Program-made: the position numbers and the translations under genes
The notes under the pieces: model-generated
Database searches by the model: none
The model's input: only the letters and a program-made list of their open reading frames with translations
Told to the model about the DNA's origin: nothing
Source: Acinetobacter sp. ANC 4178
Lineage (GTDB): Bacteria > Pseudomonadota > Gammaproteobacteria > Pseudomonadales > Moraxellaceae
Reading direction: 5' to 3'
NCBI RefSeq assembly: GCF_004331175.1
Contig: NZ_SJOD01000006.1
Location: 124,001 to 188,000, forward strand
Length of the DNA: 64,000 nt
Shown: in pieces, positions 25,600 through 38,001 of the stretch
How the letters are laid out: each line of letters starts with the position of its first letter
Numbering within the stretch: position 1 is the first letter of the stretch

Positions 25600-26160
25600 T
25601 TAATCCAAAATAATCGGCTCATTGGGTAGTTCATTGATTTGATCAATTTCCTTTTCAGCATAAAATTGCTGTAGCAATTCACCTATGCTAGAAATTGCTT
25701 GTATAACCGCCTCATCATATTGATACTGACCAAATTGTTGCACCAAGCTCTGACAAATTGAATTCCATACCTCTTGCTCAGTTGCTTGCTGCAATCCTCG
25801 ATCAAAGACTAACTCCACCTTTCGCTCGCATAAGTTTAAGTACAACAATATTCCACTGTTGTGTTCCGTATCCCAAACACCCAATTCTGCAAATAATTGC
25901 TCTGCACGTTTTCGTGTATTTTGCCGATAGGCTTGCAGACATGGCAAATGCCCTTCGATGACCACTTGAATCTCACCAACATGCCCCTGCTCTGCGTGTT
26001 GTACCGCCGTTGCTATTTTCTTTAGCTCAACGGCTTTAAAATAGCGTCGCGTATTTGAAAAATAACAACAATGCTTGAGCCAGCGTTTAAAACTGGGTTG
26101 AACATGCTCTTGCACATTCGGTGTTGTGACTATTTGAGTTGAATCTGTTTTTGTTACCAT
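25600..26160 (-). CDS. TPM-domain protein, short form
   Basis: A 186-residue protein with a TPM-type domain from about residue 45. VELKKIATAVQHAEQGHVGEIQVVIEG and the segment NSGILLYLNLCERKVELVFDRG match the family pattern, where a loop after a beta strand is conserved. It has no signal peptide or membrane helix, so it is probably cytoplasmic or peripheral. It overlaps the stop of the longer TPM gene by 7 bp (ATGGTAA), so the two are translated together. The operon is lemA-TPM-TPM. The biochemical role of the family in bacteria is unknown, and related plant proteins act in photosystem maintenance. Confidence 0.75.
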   Translation of the reverse strand: MVTKTDSTQIVTTPNVQEHVQPSFKRWLKHCCYFSNTRRYFKAVELKKIATAVQHAEQGHVGEIQVVIEGHLPCLQAYRQNTRKRAEQLFAELGVWDTEHNSGILLYLNLCERKVELVFDRGLQQATEQEVWNSICQSLVQQFGQYQYDEAVIQAISSIGELLQQFYAEKEIDQINELPNEPIILD

Positions 26161-27203
26161 GAGCCTGAAGCACCTCCACCACCAAAACCGCCACCACCAC
26201 CTCGGTAGCCACCACCCCCACCAAAGCCGCCTCCACCTGAACCTCGTCCAGAACCTGAAGCCAGTATTTGTAAAATTAATTGTGCCAGAGAAGTAACCAA
26301 TAATAAGAAAATACCTGCGCCTACCAATAGACTGGTCAATACACCTACACCACTGACCAAGCCTGCAACCACACCTGCCACACCCGCAGTCGCAGCACTA
26401 AGACGTTTACCAATCATCATTGATGCAAAGGCGCCAACCACAATAATAATTAAGGCATAGGTCCAGAATTGTGATCGTGCGTGTTGTTCATGTAATGCCT
26501 GAGCTTGTTTCTGTTGTAATTCTTGTGCAGCTTGTTGTGCAATTTCAGGGTCTAAATTCAATATTCGCTCAATTTCATTCAGTCCAGATTGAATGCCTTT
26601 TGTATATTCAGCTTGTTTAAAATAAGGGGTAATCTCGTTACGAATAATGCGCCCAGCCACAATATCAGGCAATACCCCTTCTAAACCGTAGCCAGTTAAG
26701 ATCTGAATTTTACGGTCATTAATCGCAATAACCATAAGCAAGCCATTATCGCGCTTTGCCGTTCCTAACTGCCATTGTTCAGCTACGCGCATCGCATAAT
26801 CAAAAATGGCTTCCTGTCCTGTAGTCGGCACAATCACTACACCAATTTGTGCCTTACCCTGCTCATGCAATTTTAAAATGTGTTGGCTCAAGGCCTGTTT
26901 ATCTGAATCAGATAAAATGTTGGCTTGATCAATCACAGGAGTATTTAGGCTTGGCAATTGGCGCATTTGCCCATCAGCCAAATCATTTGCAACTTGTACT
27001 GAGGATGCTGCCTGTTGTTCAGCATCTAAAGGTTGAGTGCCTTTTTTGGCCTGCTGAATAACCTGACCAATCACCACAGCATCTTCTGAACCATCGACTG
27101 TTGGAGGTGTCTCTGCCCAATTAAATGAACAGAATATTAACGACAACAAAGCACCTAACAGGAACCTTGCCGCCTGCTGGATGGGGTACTTTAAGCGATA
27201 CAT
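26154..27203 (-). CDS. TPM-domain membrane protein (YgcG family)
   Basis: The 349-residue protein has a signal peptide or N-terminal anchor (hydrophobic at about residues 12-28) and a linker. The periplasmic TPM domain spans about 85-210 (VIDQANILSDSDKQALSQHI, IGVVIVPTTG, DNGLLMVIAINDRKIQILTGYGLEG). Two or three membrane helices (about 245-320) and a glycine-rich tail ending GGASGSW follow. This is the classic layout of YgcG-like proteins that accompany LemA. ATG 27203. It lies 26 bp after lemA and overlaps the next TPM gene. A role in envelope stress or membrane protein quality control is often proposed but unproven. Confidence 0.88.
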   Translation of the reverse strand: MYRLKYPIQQAARFLLGALLSLIFCSFNWAETPPTVDGSEDAVVIGQVIQQAKKGTQPLDAEQQAASSVQVANDLADGQMRQLPSLNTPVIDQANILSDSDKQALSQHILKLHEQGKAQIGVVIVPTTGQEAIFDYAMRVAEQWQLGTAKRDNGLLMVIAINDRKIQILTGYGLEGVLPDIVAGRIIRNEITPYFKQAEYTKGIQSGLNEIERILNLDPEIAQQAAQELQQKQAQALHEQHARSQFWTYALIIIVVGAFASMMIGKRLSAATAGVAGVVAGLVSGVGVLTSLLVGAGIFLLLVTSLAQLILQILASGSGRGSGGGGFGGGGGYRGGGGGFGGGGASGSW

Positions 27204-27229
27204 TCACTTATTCCAGTTAAGTTTGATAC

Positions 27230-27820
27230 TTAATCAAAGGAGACTTTGGGTGCAGTTTGCGCACTTTGTTCTGCACTAAAGTTTGGCTTGGTATGCATCC
27301 CAATGACTTTTGCGGTCATCACCTGCGGAAATTGTCGTACATAGGCATTATAATCTTGCACCGTGGTGATATAGCGATTACGTGCGACCGCAATCCGATT
27401 TTCAGTGCCTTCTAGTTGAACTTGTAAATCACGGAATTGCTCATTGGCTTTTAAATCTGGATAACTTTCTTGCACCATTAACAGACTTTTTAAAGCACTA
27501 CTCAACTGATCTTGTGCTTGTTGATACTTTTGAAACAGCGCTGGATCTTCTAGCACTTCTTTATCCACTTTTAAACCCGCCACGCTGGCTCTGGCTTGAG
27601 TGACTTCTGTAAGGACTTTCTCTTCATGTTTGGCATAACCTTTGACCACATTGACCAAATTCGGCACCAAGTCCGCACGACGTTGATACTGGTTTTGTAC
27701 TTCTGACCAAGATGCGGTTACGGCTTCATCTTTGACTTGTAACGTGTTATAGCCACAGCCTGTCAGCATCAAGCTACCACTCAGCAACACAATCAACGCA
27801 CTATTTTTAATCCACGGCAT
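27230..27820 (-). CDS. lemA: LemA family lipoprotein
   Basis: A 196-residue protein with a lipoprotein signal peptide ending LTGC (Cys22 becomes the lipidated N-terminus). The helical LemA domain follows: SWSEVQNQYQRRADLVPNLVNVVKGYA, then a long coiled region (KVLTEVTQARASV to KSLLMVQESYPDLKANEQF) and AVARNRYITTVQDYNAYVRQFP-like sequence. LemA proteins are envelope proteins of unknown mechanism, commonly encoded with TPM proteins as here. RBS AGGA precedes ATG 27820. Confidence 0.92.
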   Translation of the reverse strand: MPWIKNSALIVLLSGSLMLTGCGYNTLQVKDEAVTASWSEVQNQYQRRADLVPNLVNVVKGYAKHEEKVLTEVTQARASVAGLKVDKEVLEDPALFQKYQQAQDQLSSALKSLLMVQESYPDLKANEQFRDLQVQLEGTENRIAVARNRYITTVQDYNAYVRQFPQVMTAKVIGMHTKPNFSAEQSAQTAPKVSFD

Positions 27821-27925
27821 CGTTCAATCCTCATCTTTTTCTTGGCATGTCATTTCTTATTGAATGCAAATATTGTAGACCGAATTGATTTCCGTTGTGT
27901 TTGATTTATTTAATCACCCATCGGT

Positions 27926-27953
27926 ATAAAAAAGTCGGGAAAATCCCCGACTT
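27926..27953 (-). terminator. Terminator of the metal-dependent hydrolase gene
   Basis: AAAGTCGGG pairs with CCCGACTTT around a six-base loop, ending in a T run on the minus strand, immediately downstream of the stop codon at 27957. Confidence 0.88.
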
Positions 27954-27956
27954 TAA

Positions 27957-28835
27957 TTATGATACAGATACAGTCTCTGCCACGAATCCCTGCATCTGAT
28001 AATCCTCCGCCAAGCGTTGTTTCCAGTAATTCACAATTTGACTGTAGTCGTGTGCTGCAGGATGGAATTCCTTTTGGTAATAACTCAAATATTCAGGTGC
28101 CAATTGAATCAGCATCTTCAGCAATAAATAACTACCAAAAAGATTCCCTCTTACTTTCAGTACACTTTTTCCTCGATCTTGCCAAAACAAACGACTGGCG
28201 GAATAAAAAGTTAAGCTGGCAAAACCCGTGGTGACACTGCGCATAATCATGCGACGTACGGCATCATCTCCATAGACATGTTGATAAACATCAAATGCCA
28301 CAGCGCGATGTTCGATTTCTTCTATGGCATGCCAGACCCATAATTTTTGCGCATCCTCTTCTAAGGTACTGAGCACTTCAGGATGACGTAAAATATAGCC
28401 CCCCAATAGCGCGGTAAAATGTTCAAAAGCACAGGTAATCGCCAACTGGATTTTAGGGTGTAAACTTTTGACATGGTGGTCTTTTCGTGCCAACCAGTCT
28501 TGAAAGCGATCTAAATTATAATCTTCACGTCGCCATGCCTGATTAAATTCAGTATGAGCCTTGGAATGCATCGCTTCCTGTCCAATAAAAGCCGCAATTT
28601 GCGCTTGTAACTGCGCATCGGTCACCAAGTCTCGTACATTACGCACACTATGTACAAAAAATTGTTCACCAATTGGAAAAGTTGAAGATAGTGCGGTCAG
28701 TAAATGTGACATCACCGGCGAATTGGCAAAATAATGGCGGCGAATGGCTTTGGGATTAAACTGCAATTTACGAACAGTAATTCCGTGCGCTTTAGGACGA
28801 TTTAAGTATGATTTTTCTGTCGTCTGTTTCAGCAT
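27957..28835 (-). CDS. Predicted metal-dependent hydrolase (PF10118-like)
   Basis: The 292-residue helical protein contains a ferritin-like set of metal-ligand motifs: FFVHSVRNVRD, FIGQEAMHSKAH near residue 85, a helix with AFEHFTALLGG, and HAIEEIEHRAVAFDVY near residue 170. Acidic and histidine residues spaced in this way suggest a di-metal centre. The family is annotated as metal-dependent hydrolase but has no established substrate. It stands alone between lemA and gltD, with its own terminator. ATG 28835. Confidence 0.8.
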   Translation of the reverse strand: MLKQTTEKSYLNRPKAHGITVRKLQFNPKAIRRHYFANSPVMSHLLTALSSTFPIGEQFFVHSVRNVRDLVTDAQLQAQIAAFIGQEAMHSKAHTEFNQAWRREDYNLDRFQDWLARKDHHVKSLHPKIQLAITCAFEHFTALLGGYILRHPEVLSTLEEDAQKLWVWHAIEEIEHRAVAFDVYQHVYGDDAVRRMIMRSVTTGFASLTFYSASRLFWQDRGKSVLKVRGNLFGSYLLLKMLIQLAPEYLSYYQKEFHPAAHDYSQIVNYWKQRLAEDYQMQGFVAETVSVS

Positions 28836-28962
28836 GATGACTTCTCAATATAAGCAAAGTACAGATGCTCAGTATCTAAATGTCATGTTCATCACAACAT
28901 GGCAAAAATGCTTAGTCGATTAGCCAAAAGATTCAACCCGACCATTGGCAAAAAATTAAAAT

Positions 28963-28988
28963 AAAAAACCCACCGAAGTGGGTTTTTT
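28963..28988. terminator. Terminator of gltD
   Basis: ACCCAC/GTGGGT stem with CGAA tetraloop and A6/T6 flanks, 35 bp downstream of the gltD stop; usable in both directions. Confidence 0.9.
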
Positions 28989-29022
28989 ATGAATCCAGAA
29001 CCGTTAACGAGGTAAATCCATC

Positions 29023-30468
<1,446 letters not shown>

Positions 30469-30513
30469 TCATCGTTATTTGCTGCACCTGCCTATATATC
30501 TGCAGTAGTGGAA

Positions 30514-33500
30514 TTATTGAGGATCAGCTTTGGTCGTTTTCAAAAGCGTAAGCAAATTAGCAGCTTTTGGTTTTACAAGCCAGAATTTACGGCTGTAAAA
30601 ATCGAACTCGTTGCGGATCTTATAGGCCCATGCACTACCCGTTTCAGCAATATGCTCATCAAGAATACGCAGTAAGAACTCTTTATGTTCTTCCATTGAT
30701 TCAGTTGATATACGGTTCAACTCAATGAGCTCATGGTTGTAGTAGTCGACAAAGTCATTGTCCAAGTCAAGCACGTAGGCAAAACCACCTGTCATACCCG
30801 CACCGAAGTTGTGACCTACTTTACCCAGTACAGTGACCACACCACCTGTCATATATTCACAGCAATGGTCGCCAGCACCTTCAATGACCGCAAAGGCACC
30901 TGAGTTACGCACCGCAAAACGCTCGCCCGCTGTACCCGCTGCAAACACTTTACCGCCAGTTGCACCATATAAACAGGTGTTACCAATAATCGCAGTTTCT
31001 TGTGTTTGGAATGGCGAACCTTTTGGTGGGAAGATCGACACACGACCACCCGCCATACCTTTGCCGACATAGTCGTTCGCATCACCTTCAAGTTTGATAT
31101 GCAAACCACCTGCATTCCACACCCCTAAAGACTGACCCGCAGTACCTTTTAGGTTCATCACAACTGGGTGTGATTCCATATCCAAATTGCCATAACGACG
31201 TGCAATTTCACCCGAGATACGTGCACCAATTGAGCGGTCACAGTTACCAACCTTGAAGCTATATTCACCACCTGTACCCGCTTCAATTGCTGGCAACATT
31301 TCGGCTACCATCTGCTCAGCCAATAAGCCTTTATCGAATGGTGCATTACCTTCAACTTGGCAATATTGTGCCTTACCGTTAGCAGCTGGATGCGATTCAA
31401 GCAATGCGCTCAAATCTAAGTGAGCATGTTTTTCAGTTTCACCCGGTAAAACTTCAAGTAAGTCGGTACGACCAATCAAATCTTTTAAGCTTGAAACACC
31501 TAGGGCAGCTAACCATTCACGTGTTTCTTCCGCAATAAAGTGGAAGAAATTGATCAACATTTCAGGTTCACCAATATAGTGTTCCTGACGTAGATGATCT
31601 TGCTGCGTTGCAACACCCGTTGCACAGTTGTTCAAGTGGCAGATACGCAGGTATTTACAACCTAAAGCGATCATTGGCGTAGAACCAAAACCAAAGCTTT
31701 CTGCACCTAAAATTGCAGCCTTAACCACGTCCAGACCAGTTTTTAAACCACCATCAGTCTGCACACGTACCTTGCCACGCAAGTCATTCACACGAAGTGC
31801 TTGATGCGCTTCACTTAGGCCCAATTCCCATGGTGAACCCGCATGGTGAATCGATGAAAGTGGCGAAGCGGCTGTACCACCGTCATAACCTGAAATGGTA
31901 ATGAAATCGGCATAGGCTTTTGCAACACCTGCGGCAATGGTTCCCACACCCGGCTCAGAGACCAGTTTCACAGACACCATTGCTTGTGGATTCACTTGCT
32001 TCAAGTCAAAGATTAATTGCGACAAATCTTCAATCGAATAAATATCGTGATGTGGTGGTGGAGAAATCAGCGTCACACCTGGCACTGAGTAGCGTAAACG
32101 TGCAATTAAGCCATTCACTTTACCGCCCGGCAACTGACCGCCTTCACCCGGTTTAGCACCTTGTGCCACTTTAATCTGCAACACTTCAGCAGAAGTTAAG
32201 TACGCTGGTGTTACACCAAAACGACCTGATGCAATCTGTTTGATTTTTGAGTTACGAATCGTGCCGTAACGTGCAGGATCTTCACCACCCTCACCTGAGT
32301 TCGAGCGACCACCAATGGTGTTCATGGCAATTGCAATTGCTTCATGCGCTTCAGGAGACAAGGCACCCAAAGACATACCCGCTGAGTCAAAACGTGGCAA
32401 GATTGCCTCAACTGACTCAACTTGCTCTAAAGCAATCGAGTTATCTGTTTTTAACTTGAATAAATCACGGATGGTTGCAATTGGACGATGATTCACCAAC
32501 TCAGCATATTCTTTAAAGTCAGCATAATTACCTGAACGTACCGCTTTGTGTAAAGCATTAATCACGTCAGGGTTAAATGCATGGTATTCCTTGTCGAATA
32601 CAAATTTCAGCAAGCCACCTTGGTCAATTGGCTTACGTGCTTTCCAAGCCGTTTCAGCTAATTTTTTCAAGTCATTTTCAAGGTCAACAAAGGTTGCACC
32701 TTTAATACGGCTTGGTACACCGGTAAAGCATTTACTCACAACTTCTTCAGATAAACCTACCGCTTCGAACAACTGTCCGCCACGATAAGATGCGACTGTT
32801 GAAATCCCCATTTTTGATAGGACTTTCAGTAAACCTTTATCGATCCCTTTACGGAAATTCGCTTGAGCATGAATTGGATCACCCAATAATTCACCTTTTG
32901 CAATCAAGTCATTGATTACATCGTAAGCTAAATATGGGTAAATCGCTGTTGCACCAAAACCTAAGATCACGGCAAACTGATGTGCATCACGCGCAAGTGC
33001 TGTCTCTACAACGATATTTGCATCTGTACGCAAACCAGCATTGATCAAGAAATGATGAATTGCACCTGTGACCATTGCAGCATTTGCAGGTAAAAAGCCT
33101 TCACGGATTTTACGATCTGAAATAATTAATAAAGTTTTTCCATCACGAATCGCTTGTGCAGATTCTTCACAGATTCGGCTTATTGCAGACTCTAAACCTT
33201 CCGCTTCAGGATAATTCAGATCGATATCTGCAATTTCATAACCCTTACGACCTAAAGTACGGATTTGATGCATTTTCGAGTTTGACAATACAGGACTTGA
33301 GACAATTAAACGGTCTGCATGTTCTGGACCTTGTTCAAATACATTTTGCTCACGACCAAAACAGGTTTCCAATGACATCACAATCGATTCACGTAATGGA
33401 TCAATTGGTGGATTGGTGACTTGCGCAAATTGCTGACGGAAATAATCAGTCACGTGACGAACTTGACGAGACAACACCGCCATAGGTGTGTCATCACCCA

Positions 33501-34995
33501 TTGAACCTACTGCTTCCTGACCACTTTCAGCGATTGGACGCAGTAGTTGATCACGCTCTTCAAAGGTCACCATGAACATTTTTTGCGCTGCTTTCAGGTC
33601 ATCACCTTTTAAGCCTTGATCACACAAATATTCTTCAAGTTCTGGGCTGCCTTGCAGGCGAATTGAATTTTCACGCAACCATTCACGATATGGACGCATT
33701 TTTTTCAAGTGGTTGCTGACATCTTTGGTGTCAAGCAATTTACCTGTAAAGGTATCTACCACAAGAATTTGACCAGGACCAACACGACCTTTAGAAATCA
33801 CATCTTCAGGTTGATAATCCCAAACACCAATTTCAGAGGCTAAAGTAATATAGCCATTTTTCGTAATCACCCAACGCGCTGGACGTAAACCATTACGGTC
33901 CAGCATACAGATTGCATGACGACCATCTTGAATCACGAGACCTGCAGGACCATCCCATGCTTCCATGTGCTTCGAGTTAAACTCATAGAATGCACGTAAG
34001 TCAGCATCTAAAGTTTCAACGTTTTGCCAAGCGGGTGGAACCAACATACGTAGCGCACGGAACAGATCCATACCACCACCAACCAGAATCTCAAGCATAT
34101 TATCCAAGCTTGAAGAGTCAGAACCTGTGCGGTTCACAATCGGCTTAAGCTCAGTTAAACCTGGCAATAATGGGTTTTCAAACTTTGGTGTACGCGCCAT
34201 TGCCCAGTTACGGTTTGCAGTAATGGTGTTGATTTCACCATTGTGCGCAAGATAACGGAAGGGTTGTGCCAAAGGCCAACGCGGTAAAGTATTGGTTGAG
34301 AACCGTTGGTGGAACACCACGATATGTGATGCTAAGCGCTCATCAGCAAGGTCTGTATAGAAGTCTGCAATTGCAGCAGGCATCATCAAACCTTTATAGC
34401 TGATGACAGTTGAACACAAAGTTGTGACGTAGAATGATGGGTCATTGCTAAGTTGCTGCTCTGCACGACGACGTGCCAAGAATAGCTTACGGTTGAATTC
34501 AACCTCAGTGACACCCATAGGGCAGTTCACAATAATTTGTTCAAAGGCTGGCAAAGATTGCATCGCAATTTCACCCAATGCCGCATTGTTGGTTGGCACT
34601 ACACGCCAAGCCAAAACGCGAAGACCTTCTTCTTCAATTTCTTTACTTAGAATTTGCTTTGAATGCGCAGCGATTGCTGGGTCCAAGTTAAGAAAAATCG
34701 TACCTACCGCGAAAATTTCACTGAGAGTAATATCACTCAGTTTTTTTGCTTCTTCGCGGAAGAACTGTTTCGGCATCGCCAATAATAAACCACACCCATC
34801 TCCGGTCTTACCATCGGCGGCAATACCACCACGGTGGGTCATACAGCTCAAGCTATGAATAGCGGTCTTGACCAGATCATGACTTTCATTCCCTTGCATA
34901 TGTGCAATAAGGCCGAAACCACAGTTATCTTTAAACTCATCCGGTTGGTATAAACCTTGAGCGGGAGCTACAGTATTAGGCGATGGCATGTGCAT
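30514..34995 (-). CDS. gltB: Glutamate synthase large subunit
   Basis: GltB makes two glutamates from glutamine and 2-oxoglutarate. The 1493-residue precursor has a short propeptide removed to expose the catalytic Cys25 ([13 protein letters not shown]). The class II amidotransferase domain follows (about 25-430), then the central domain and the FMN-binding synthase domain ([17 protein letters not shown] and [14 protein letters not shown]). The [3Fe-4S] cysteines lie in [16 protein letters not shown], and the C-terminal beta-helix carries [14 protein letters not shown] 34995 has AAGGG six bases upstream; a second ATG two codons in is less well spaced. A 440-bp upstream gap holds the promoter region. 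Confidence 0.97.
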   Translation of the reverse strand: MHMPSPNTVAPAQGLYQPDEFKDNCGFGLIAHMQGNESHDLVKTAIHSLSCMTHRGGIAADGKTGDGCGLLLAMPKQFFREEAKKLSDITLSEIFAVGTIFLNLDPAIAAHSKQILSKEIEEEGLRVLAWRVVPTNNAALGEIAMQSLPAFEQIIVNCPMGVTEVEFNRKLFLARRRAEQQLSNDPSFYVTTLCSTVISYKGLMMPAAIADFYTDLADERLASHIVVFHQRFSTNTLPRWPLAQPFRYLAHNGEINTITANRNWAMARTPKFENPLLPGLTELKPIVNRTGSDSSSLDNMLEILVGGGMDLFRALRMLVPPAWQNVETLDADLRAFYEFNSKHMEAWDGPAGLVIQDGRHAICMLDRNGLRPARWVITKNGYITLASEIGVWDYQPEDVISKGRVGPGQILVVDTFTGKLLDTKDVSNHLKKMRPYREWLRENSIRLQGSPELEEYLCDQGLKGDDLKAAQKMFMVTFEERDQLLRPIAESGQEAVGSMGDDTPMAVLSRQVRHVTDYFRQQFAQVTNPPIDPLRESIVMSLETCFGREQNVFEQGPEHADRLIVSSPVLSNSKMHQIRTLGRKGYEIADIDLNYPEAEGLESAISRICEESAQAIRDGKTLLIISDRKIREGFLPANAAMVTGAIHHFLINAGLRTDANIVVETALARDAHQFAVILGFGATAIYPYLAYDVINDLIAKGELLGDPIHAQANFRKGIDKGLLKVLSKMGISTVASYRGGQLFEAVGLSEEVVSKCFTGVPSRIKGATFVDLENDLKKLAETAWKARKPIDQGGLLKFVFDKEYHAFNPDVINALHKAVRSGNYADFKEYAELVNHRPIATIRDLFKLKTDNSIALEQVESVEAILPRFDSAGMSLGALSPEAHEAIAIAMNTIGGRSNSGEGGEDPARYGTIRNSKIKQIASGRFGVTPAYLTSAEVLQIKVAQGAKPGEGGQLPGGKVNGLIARLRYSVPGVTLISPPPHHDIYSIEDLSQLIFDLKQVNPQAMVSVKLVSEPGVGTIAAGVAKAYADFITISGYDGGTAASPLSSIHHAGSPWELGLSEAHQALRVNDLRGKVRVQTDGGLKTGLDVVKAAILGAESFGFGSTPMIALGCKYLRICHLNNCATGVATQQDHLRQEHYIGEPEMLINFFHFIAEETREWLAALGVSSLKDLIGRTDLLEVLPGETEKHAHLDLSALLESHPAANGKAQYCQVEGNAPFDKGLLAEQMVAEMLPAIEAGTGGEYSFKVGNCDRSIGARISGEIARRYGNLDMESHPVVMNLKGTAGQSLGVWNAGGLHIKLEGDANDYVGKGMAGGRVSIFPPKGSPFQTQETAIIGNTCLYGATGGKVFAAGTAGERFAVRNSGAFAVIEGAGDHCCEYMTGGVVTVLGKVGHNFGAGMTGGFAYVLDLDNDFVDYYNHELIELNRISTESMEEHKEFLLRILDEHIAETGSAWAYKIRNEFDFYSRKFWLVKPKAANLLTLLKTTKADPQ

Positions 34996-35435
34996 AGCGT
35001 ACCCTTCTTTCTACTTGGCCCTGAATCGGGCGCTGACTATCTAACTTCTTTGCGACTTAGTCTAACTTTCTCACACTAAGATCAATTTAATGCAATGATT
35101 TTGCACTCTCATGTCAAAGATAGACTGATTTTATCTTTTGTACATGACCGAAATGCAAGAAACTATTGCGACTTTTGCGCACTCTTTTAAAGCAAGCAAT
35201 CTTGATGTTTTCGCACACTCTTTGAATCTTTTCGCGCCAAAATAGTGACATCAACTCAAATCATGCACCATTTAAGCAAAAAATATGCCAACTTAGGATT
35301 ATTAAATCTAATTCTTTTAAATACAGAAATATCAAGTGTTCGACCTGAATTAGAGCATTTGAAGCTTTATATTAATTGCACCATTTTTGCGCATTTAATC
35401 ATTGGTATAGCACAATGTGCTCTATTTTAGAACGA
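34996..35435. other. Gene-free region upstream of gltB
   Basis: No credible coding sequence is present. Three related 12-16 bp motifs occur: TTTTGCACTCTC (35099-35110), TTTTGCGCACTCTTTT (35173-35188) and TTTTCGCACACTCTTT (35208-35223). A fourth partial TTTTCGCGCC lies at 35229. On the minus strand TTGACA (complement of 35112-35117) could be a gltB -35, but no good -10 follows. A short AGCAC/GTGCT hairpin near 35410 has no T tract. Confidence 0.5.
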
Positions 35436-36308
35436 TTAATTAAATGGATCTGCAATTTCTTGGCGCACAGACGAATTAGAATTGTTCGGTGAAGTGGTTG
35501 ATTTTGTGCCAGTCTCAGCATGTGATTGAGATTTTTGTACATCAATCACATTACCTTCAGCATCTCTACGGGTTACTGTCGTACTGGTAGATACATTGCC
35601 CGTATCCGAGCGATTCGCTGTTGTATCAACAGCTTTGGGTTGGCTTAAGTTCAGGATAGCTACGTCTGGTTTTGGTAAAGCAGCAGGATGTAATTTCACT
35701 TCATACACTGATGTGGAACCTTGTAACTCCTCCATGCCCATATCATTCACTTGCGCCTGATAATCTTCTAAAGCTCTTACTGTAGGATGGACAGATGCGG
35801 GTAATTTTAAACCCAACTGCTCTCGTGCTTGATTTGCTTCTCTCTCACCCGAATATAAACCATAAAATAAAGCATAGCGTTCTTGTTGCTGATCTCCAGC
35901 CAATCGCAGATAAAAATAATTTTTCCGATCGCTCTGTTTATTCAAAAAGCTTTTAATAATGTCTTCTTCAGTAACACTAAATAGCTCTAGTGTAGACTTA
36001 TTTTTCTGCTCTTCAATAAACTTACTTCCTCGGAATTCATTTGCATGATTGCCTGTAGCAACAACTCTGGTGGTTAGCGCAATAGGGCGAACTTCTTCTT
36101 GCAAGGTGCCTAAATTGGTTGCCGCGGTGACACGTGCAGGTTGAATTTGCAGCTCAGCATCAGACTCCACTGCTTTATTCACTTCGACCAGCTCTTCACG
36201 ACTGTCCGATCCTGCCCAAAATATCAATGCCACGAAAAGACATAGCACTCCGCCCACAAGCCAGATATAACGCTGTGTATTTTGCCAATATTTGCGAAGT
36301 GCTGTCAT
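35436..36308 (-). CDS. SPOR-like membrane protein downstream of aroB (DamX position)
   Basis: The 290-residue protein has one N-terminal membrane helix (YIWLVGGVLCLFVALIFWAG, residues about 15-34) and a mostly disordered periplasmic part. In the middle (about 150-195) is a segment, RYALFYGLYSGEREANQAREQLG, resembling a SPOR peptidoglycan-binding domain. The Ser/Thr/Asn-rich tail is low complexity. In enterobacteria the gene after aroK-aroB is damX, a SPOR-domain division protein, and this gene holds the same position. The match is by context and weak motif only. ATG 36308 with AAAGGTGAA upstream is preferred to an in-frame TTG at 36338. Confidence 0.65.
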   Translation of the reverse strand: MTALRKYWQNTQRYIWLVGGVLCLFVALIFWAGSDSREELVEVNKAVESDAELQIQPARVTAATNLGTLQEEVRPIALTTRVVATGNHANEFRGSKFIEEQKNKSTLELFSVTEEDIIKSFLNKQSDRKNYFYLRLAGDQQQERYALFYGLYSGEREANQAREQLGLKLPASVHPTVRALEDYQAQVNDMGMEELQGSTSVYEVKLHPAALPKPDVAILNLSQPKAVDTTANRSDTGNVSTSTTVTRRDAEGNVIDVQKSQSHAETGTKSTTSPNNSNSSVRQEIADPFN

Positions 36309-36318
36309 GATTTCACCT

Positions 36319-37401
36319 TTATATTGTTTGATTGGCAAGAATCGCCTGCTGCATCAGTTCAACATCAAACTCTTTGGTAATGATTGCTTGACCCAACTGT
36401 TTTAGCAGCACCAATCTAAGTTGACCATTCAATACTTTCTTATCATGCGCCATATAGCCCAAGAAATCTTGCAATGGAATCGCGGGACATACTATCGGCA
36501 AACCAGCACGCTGTATAATTTTTTTTGTACGTTCCACATCTGCTGCTGAAATCCATCCCATGCGTTGTGATAAATCGGCAGCCATCACCATTCCTGTCGC
36601 AACTGCCTCACCATGTAACCAGACGCCATAGCCCAAATAAGACTCTATCGCATGACCAAAAGTATGGCCTAAATTCAACAAGGCACGCTCACCTTGCTCT
36701 TTTTCATCATTTGCCACAATTCGTGCTTTATGAGCACATGAACGATAGACAGCTTCAGCCAACAAATCAGGATCTCGTGCGACCAAGCCATCCATATTCG
36801 CTTCCAACCATACCAAAAAGCTTTCATCACCCAATAAGGCATACTTGATCACTTCAGCCAAACCTGCAGAGAGTTCACGATCGGGTAAGCTTTTCAATTG
36901 CGCCATATCGGCCATTACCACTTGCGGTTGCTGGAAGGCTCCAATCATGTTTTTACCCAAAGGATGATTAATACCCGTCTTCCCACCCACACTGGAATCA
37001 ACTTGAGACAAAAGCGTGGTTGGTACTTGAATGAAATACACACCACGTTGGAAACACGCCGATGCAAAACCCGCCATGTCGCCAATCACACCACCGCCCA
37101 ATGCCAATACCGTACAATCACGGTTAAAACCTGCTTCAAGTAGGGCATCAAAAATCAGATTCAGATGTTGAATATCCTTATACTTTTCACCATCAGGCAA
37201 AACACAGGTAGCAACTTTTTTACCTAAAGCCTCAACCGCTTTAACATAATGCTCTAAATACAAAGGCTGAATGGTGGTATTGGTCACAATCATGACTTGC
37301 TGGCCAAAAATGTACGGTGCCAGTAAATCATGAGGATTTAAATCACTGCCAATGAAGATAGGATAACGGCGTTCACCGAGTTCTACATGTAAAGTTTGCA
37401 T
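36319..37401 (-). CDS. aroB: 3-dehydroquinate synthase
   Basis: AroB converts DAHP to 3-dehydroquinate, the second step of the shikimate pathway, using NAD and a divalent metal. The 360-residue enzyme has the characteristic [16 protein letters not shown] and [18 protein letters not shown] blocks. The metal and substrate residues lie in [25 protein letters not shown] and [11 protein letters not shown]. The start is ATG 37401 ([14 protein letters not shown]), 20 bp after the aroK stop. A TTG overlapping aroK is less likely. It sits in the pilMNOPQ-aroK-aroB string. Confidence 0.97.
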   Translation of the reverse strand: MQTLHVELGERRYPIFIGSDLNPHDLLAPYIFGQQVMIVTNTTIQPLYLEHYVKAVEALGKKVATCVLPDGEKYKDIQHLNLIFDALLEAGFNRDCTVLALGGGVIGDMAGFASACFQRGVYFIQVPTTLLSQVDSSVGGKTGINHPLGKNMIGAFQQPQVVMADMAQLKSLPDRELSAGLAEVIKYALLGDESFLVWLEANMDGLVARDPDLLAEAVYRSCAHKARIVANDEKEQGERALLNLGHTFGHAIESYLGYGVWLHGEAVATGMVMAADLSQRMGWISAADVERTKKIIQRAGLPIVCPAIPLQDFLGYMAHDKKVLNGQLRLVLLKQLGQAIITKEFDVELMQQAILANQTI

Positions 37402-37421
37402 GGGTTCAACTACTTTCGTAT

Positions 37422-37964
37422 TCAATCAATAGGTTGTGTGGTAATCATCGTTAAGATTTTATGCGCAAGATCTCGTGCTGCACCTTGATTGGTCTCAATA
37501 ATATAATGAGCCACATCCCGATATAAAGGATCCCGAATCGCCAGTAAATCACGTAATTTTTGCTCAGGGTTCTCAACCTGAAGGAGAGGACGATTTTTAT
37601 CGCGATAAGTACGTTGAAGCTGAATTTCAACAGGAGTATAAAGATAAACAACGATACCACGTTGCTTTAAAAAATCACGATTGGGGGCCTGTGTCACAGC
37701 TCCCCCACCAGTCGCCAAGACCAAATCAGGTCGAGCAGTCAACTCATCAATCACAATAGTTTCACGAGTACGAAATCCAGTCTCACCTTCTTTTTCAAAA
37801 ATCCACGGAATGGTCGCACCAGTTTTTCGTTCAATTTCATGATCACTGTCGAGAAATTCACGGCCTAACAATTCTGCCAAATGCCTTCCGACTGTTGTTT
37901 TTCCTGCCCCCATTGGCCCTACCAAATAGATATTTGGTAGGGAATCAAACTCTTTGCTTGGCAA
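37422..37964 (-). CDS. aroK: Shikimate kinase
   Basis: AroK phosphorylates shikimate with ATP. The 180-residue enzyme shows the P-loop [11 protein letters not shown], the shikimate-binding [11 protein letters not shown] and the FRTRET segment, the ATGGGAV glycine turn and the lid RDKNRPLL. The start is a TTG at 37964, supported by AGGTGA at normal spacing; no ATG lies upstream in frame. It follows pilQ by 37 bp, an arrangement shared with other gammaproteobacteria that carry pilMNOPQ-aroKB. Confidence 0.95.
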   Translation of the reverse strand: MPSKEFDSLPNIYLVGPMGAGKTTVGRHLAELLGREFLDSDHEIERKTGATIPWIFEKEGETGFRTRETIVIDELTARPDLVLATGGGAVTQAPNRDFLKQRGIVVYLYTPVEIQLQRTYRDKNRPLLQVENPEQKLRDLLAIRDPLYRDVAHYIIETNQGAARDLAHKILTMITTQPID

Positions 37965-38001
37965 GGAGTCACCTATTAATTTTGTTTAAATTGAAAATAT
38001 A

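Noticed and set aside
26160..26270. Glycine-codon-rich repetitive stretch that could be taken for a DNA repeat element
   Set aside because: It encodes the glycine-rich tail normal for YgcG-family TPM proteins.
34445..34858. 137-residue plus-strand ORF opposite gltB
   Set aside because: It is antisense to the conserved amidotransferase domain and is explained by codon bias on the coding strand.
35245..35430. 61-residue plus-strand ORF in the gltB upstream region
   Set aside because: It starts weakly, has no ribosome-binding site, no family resemblance, and overlaps the probable regulatory region.
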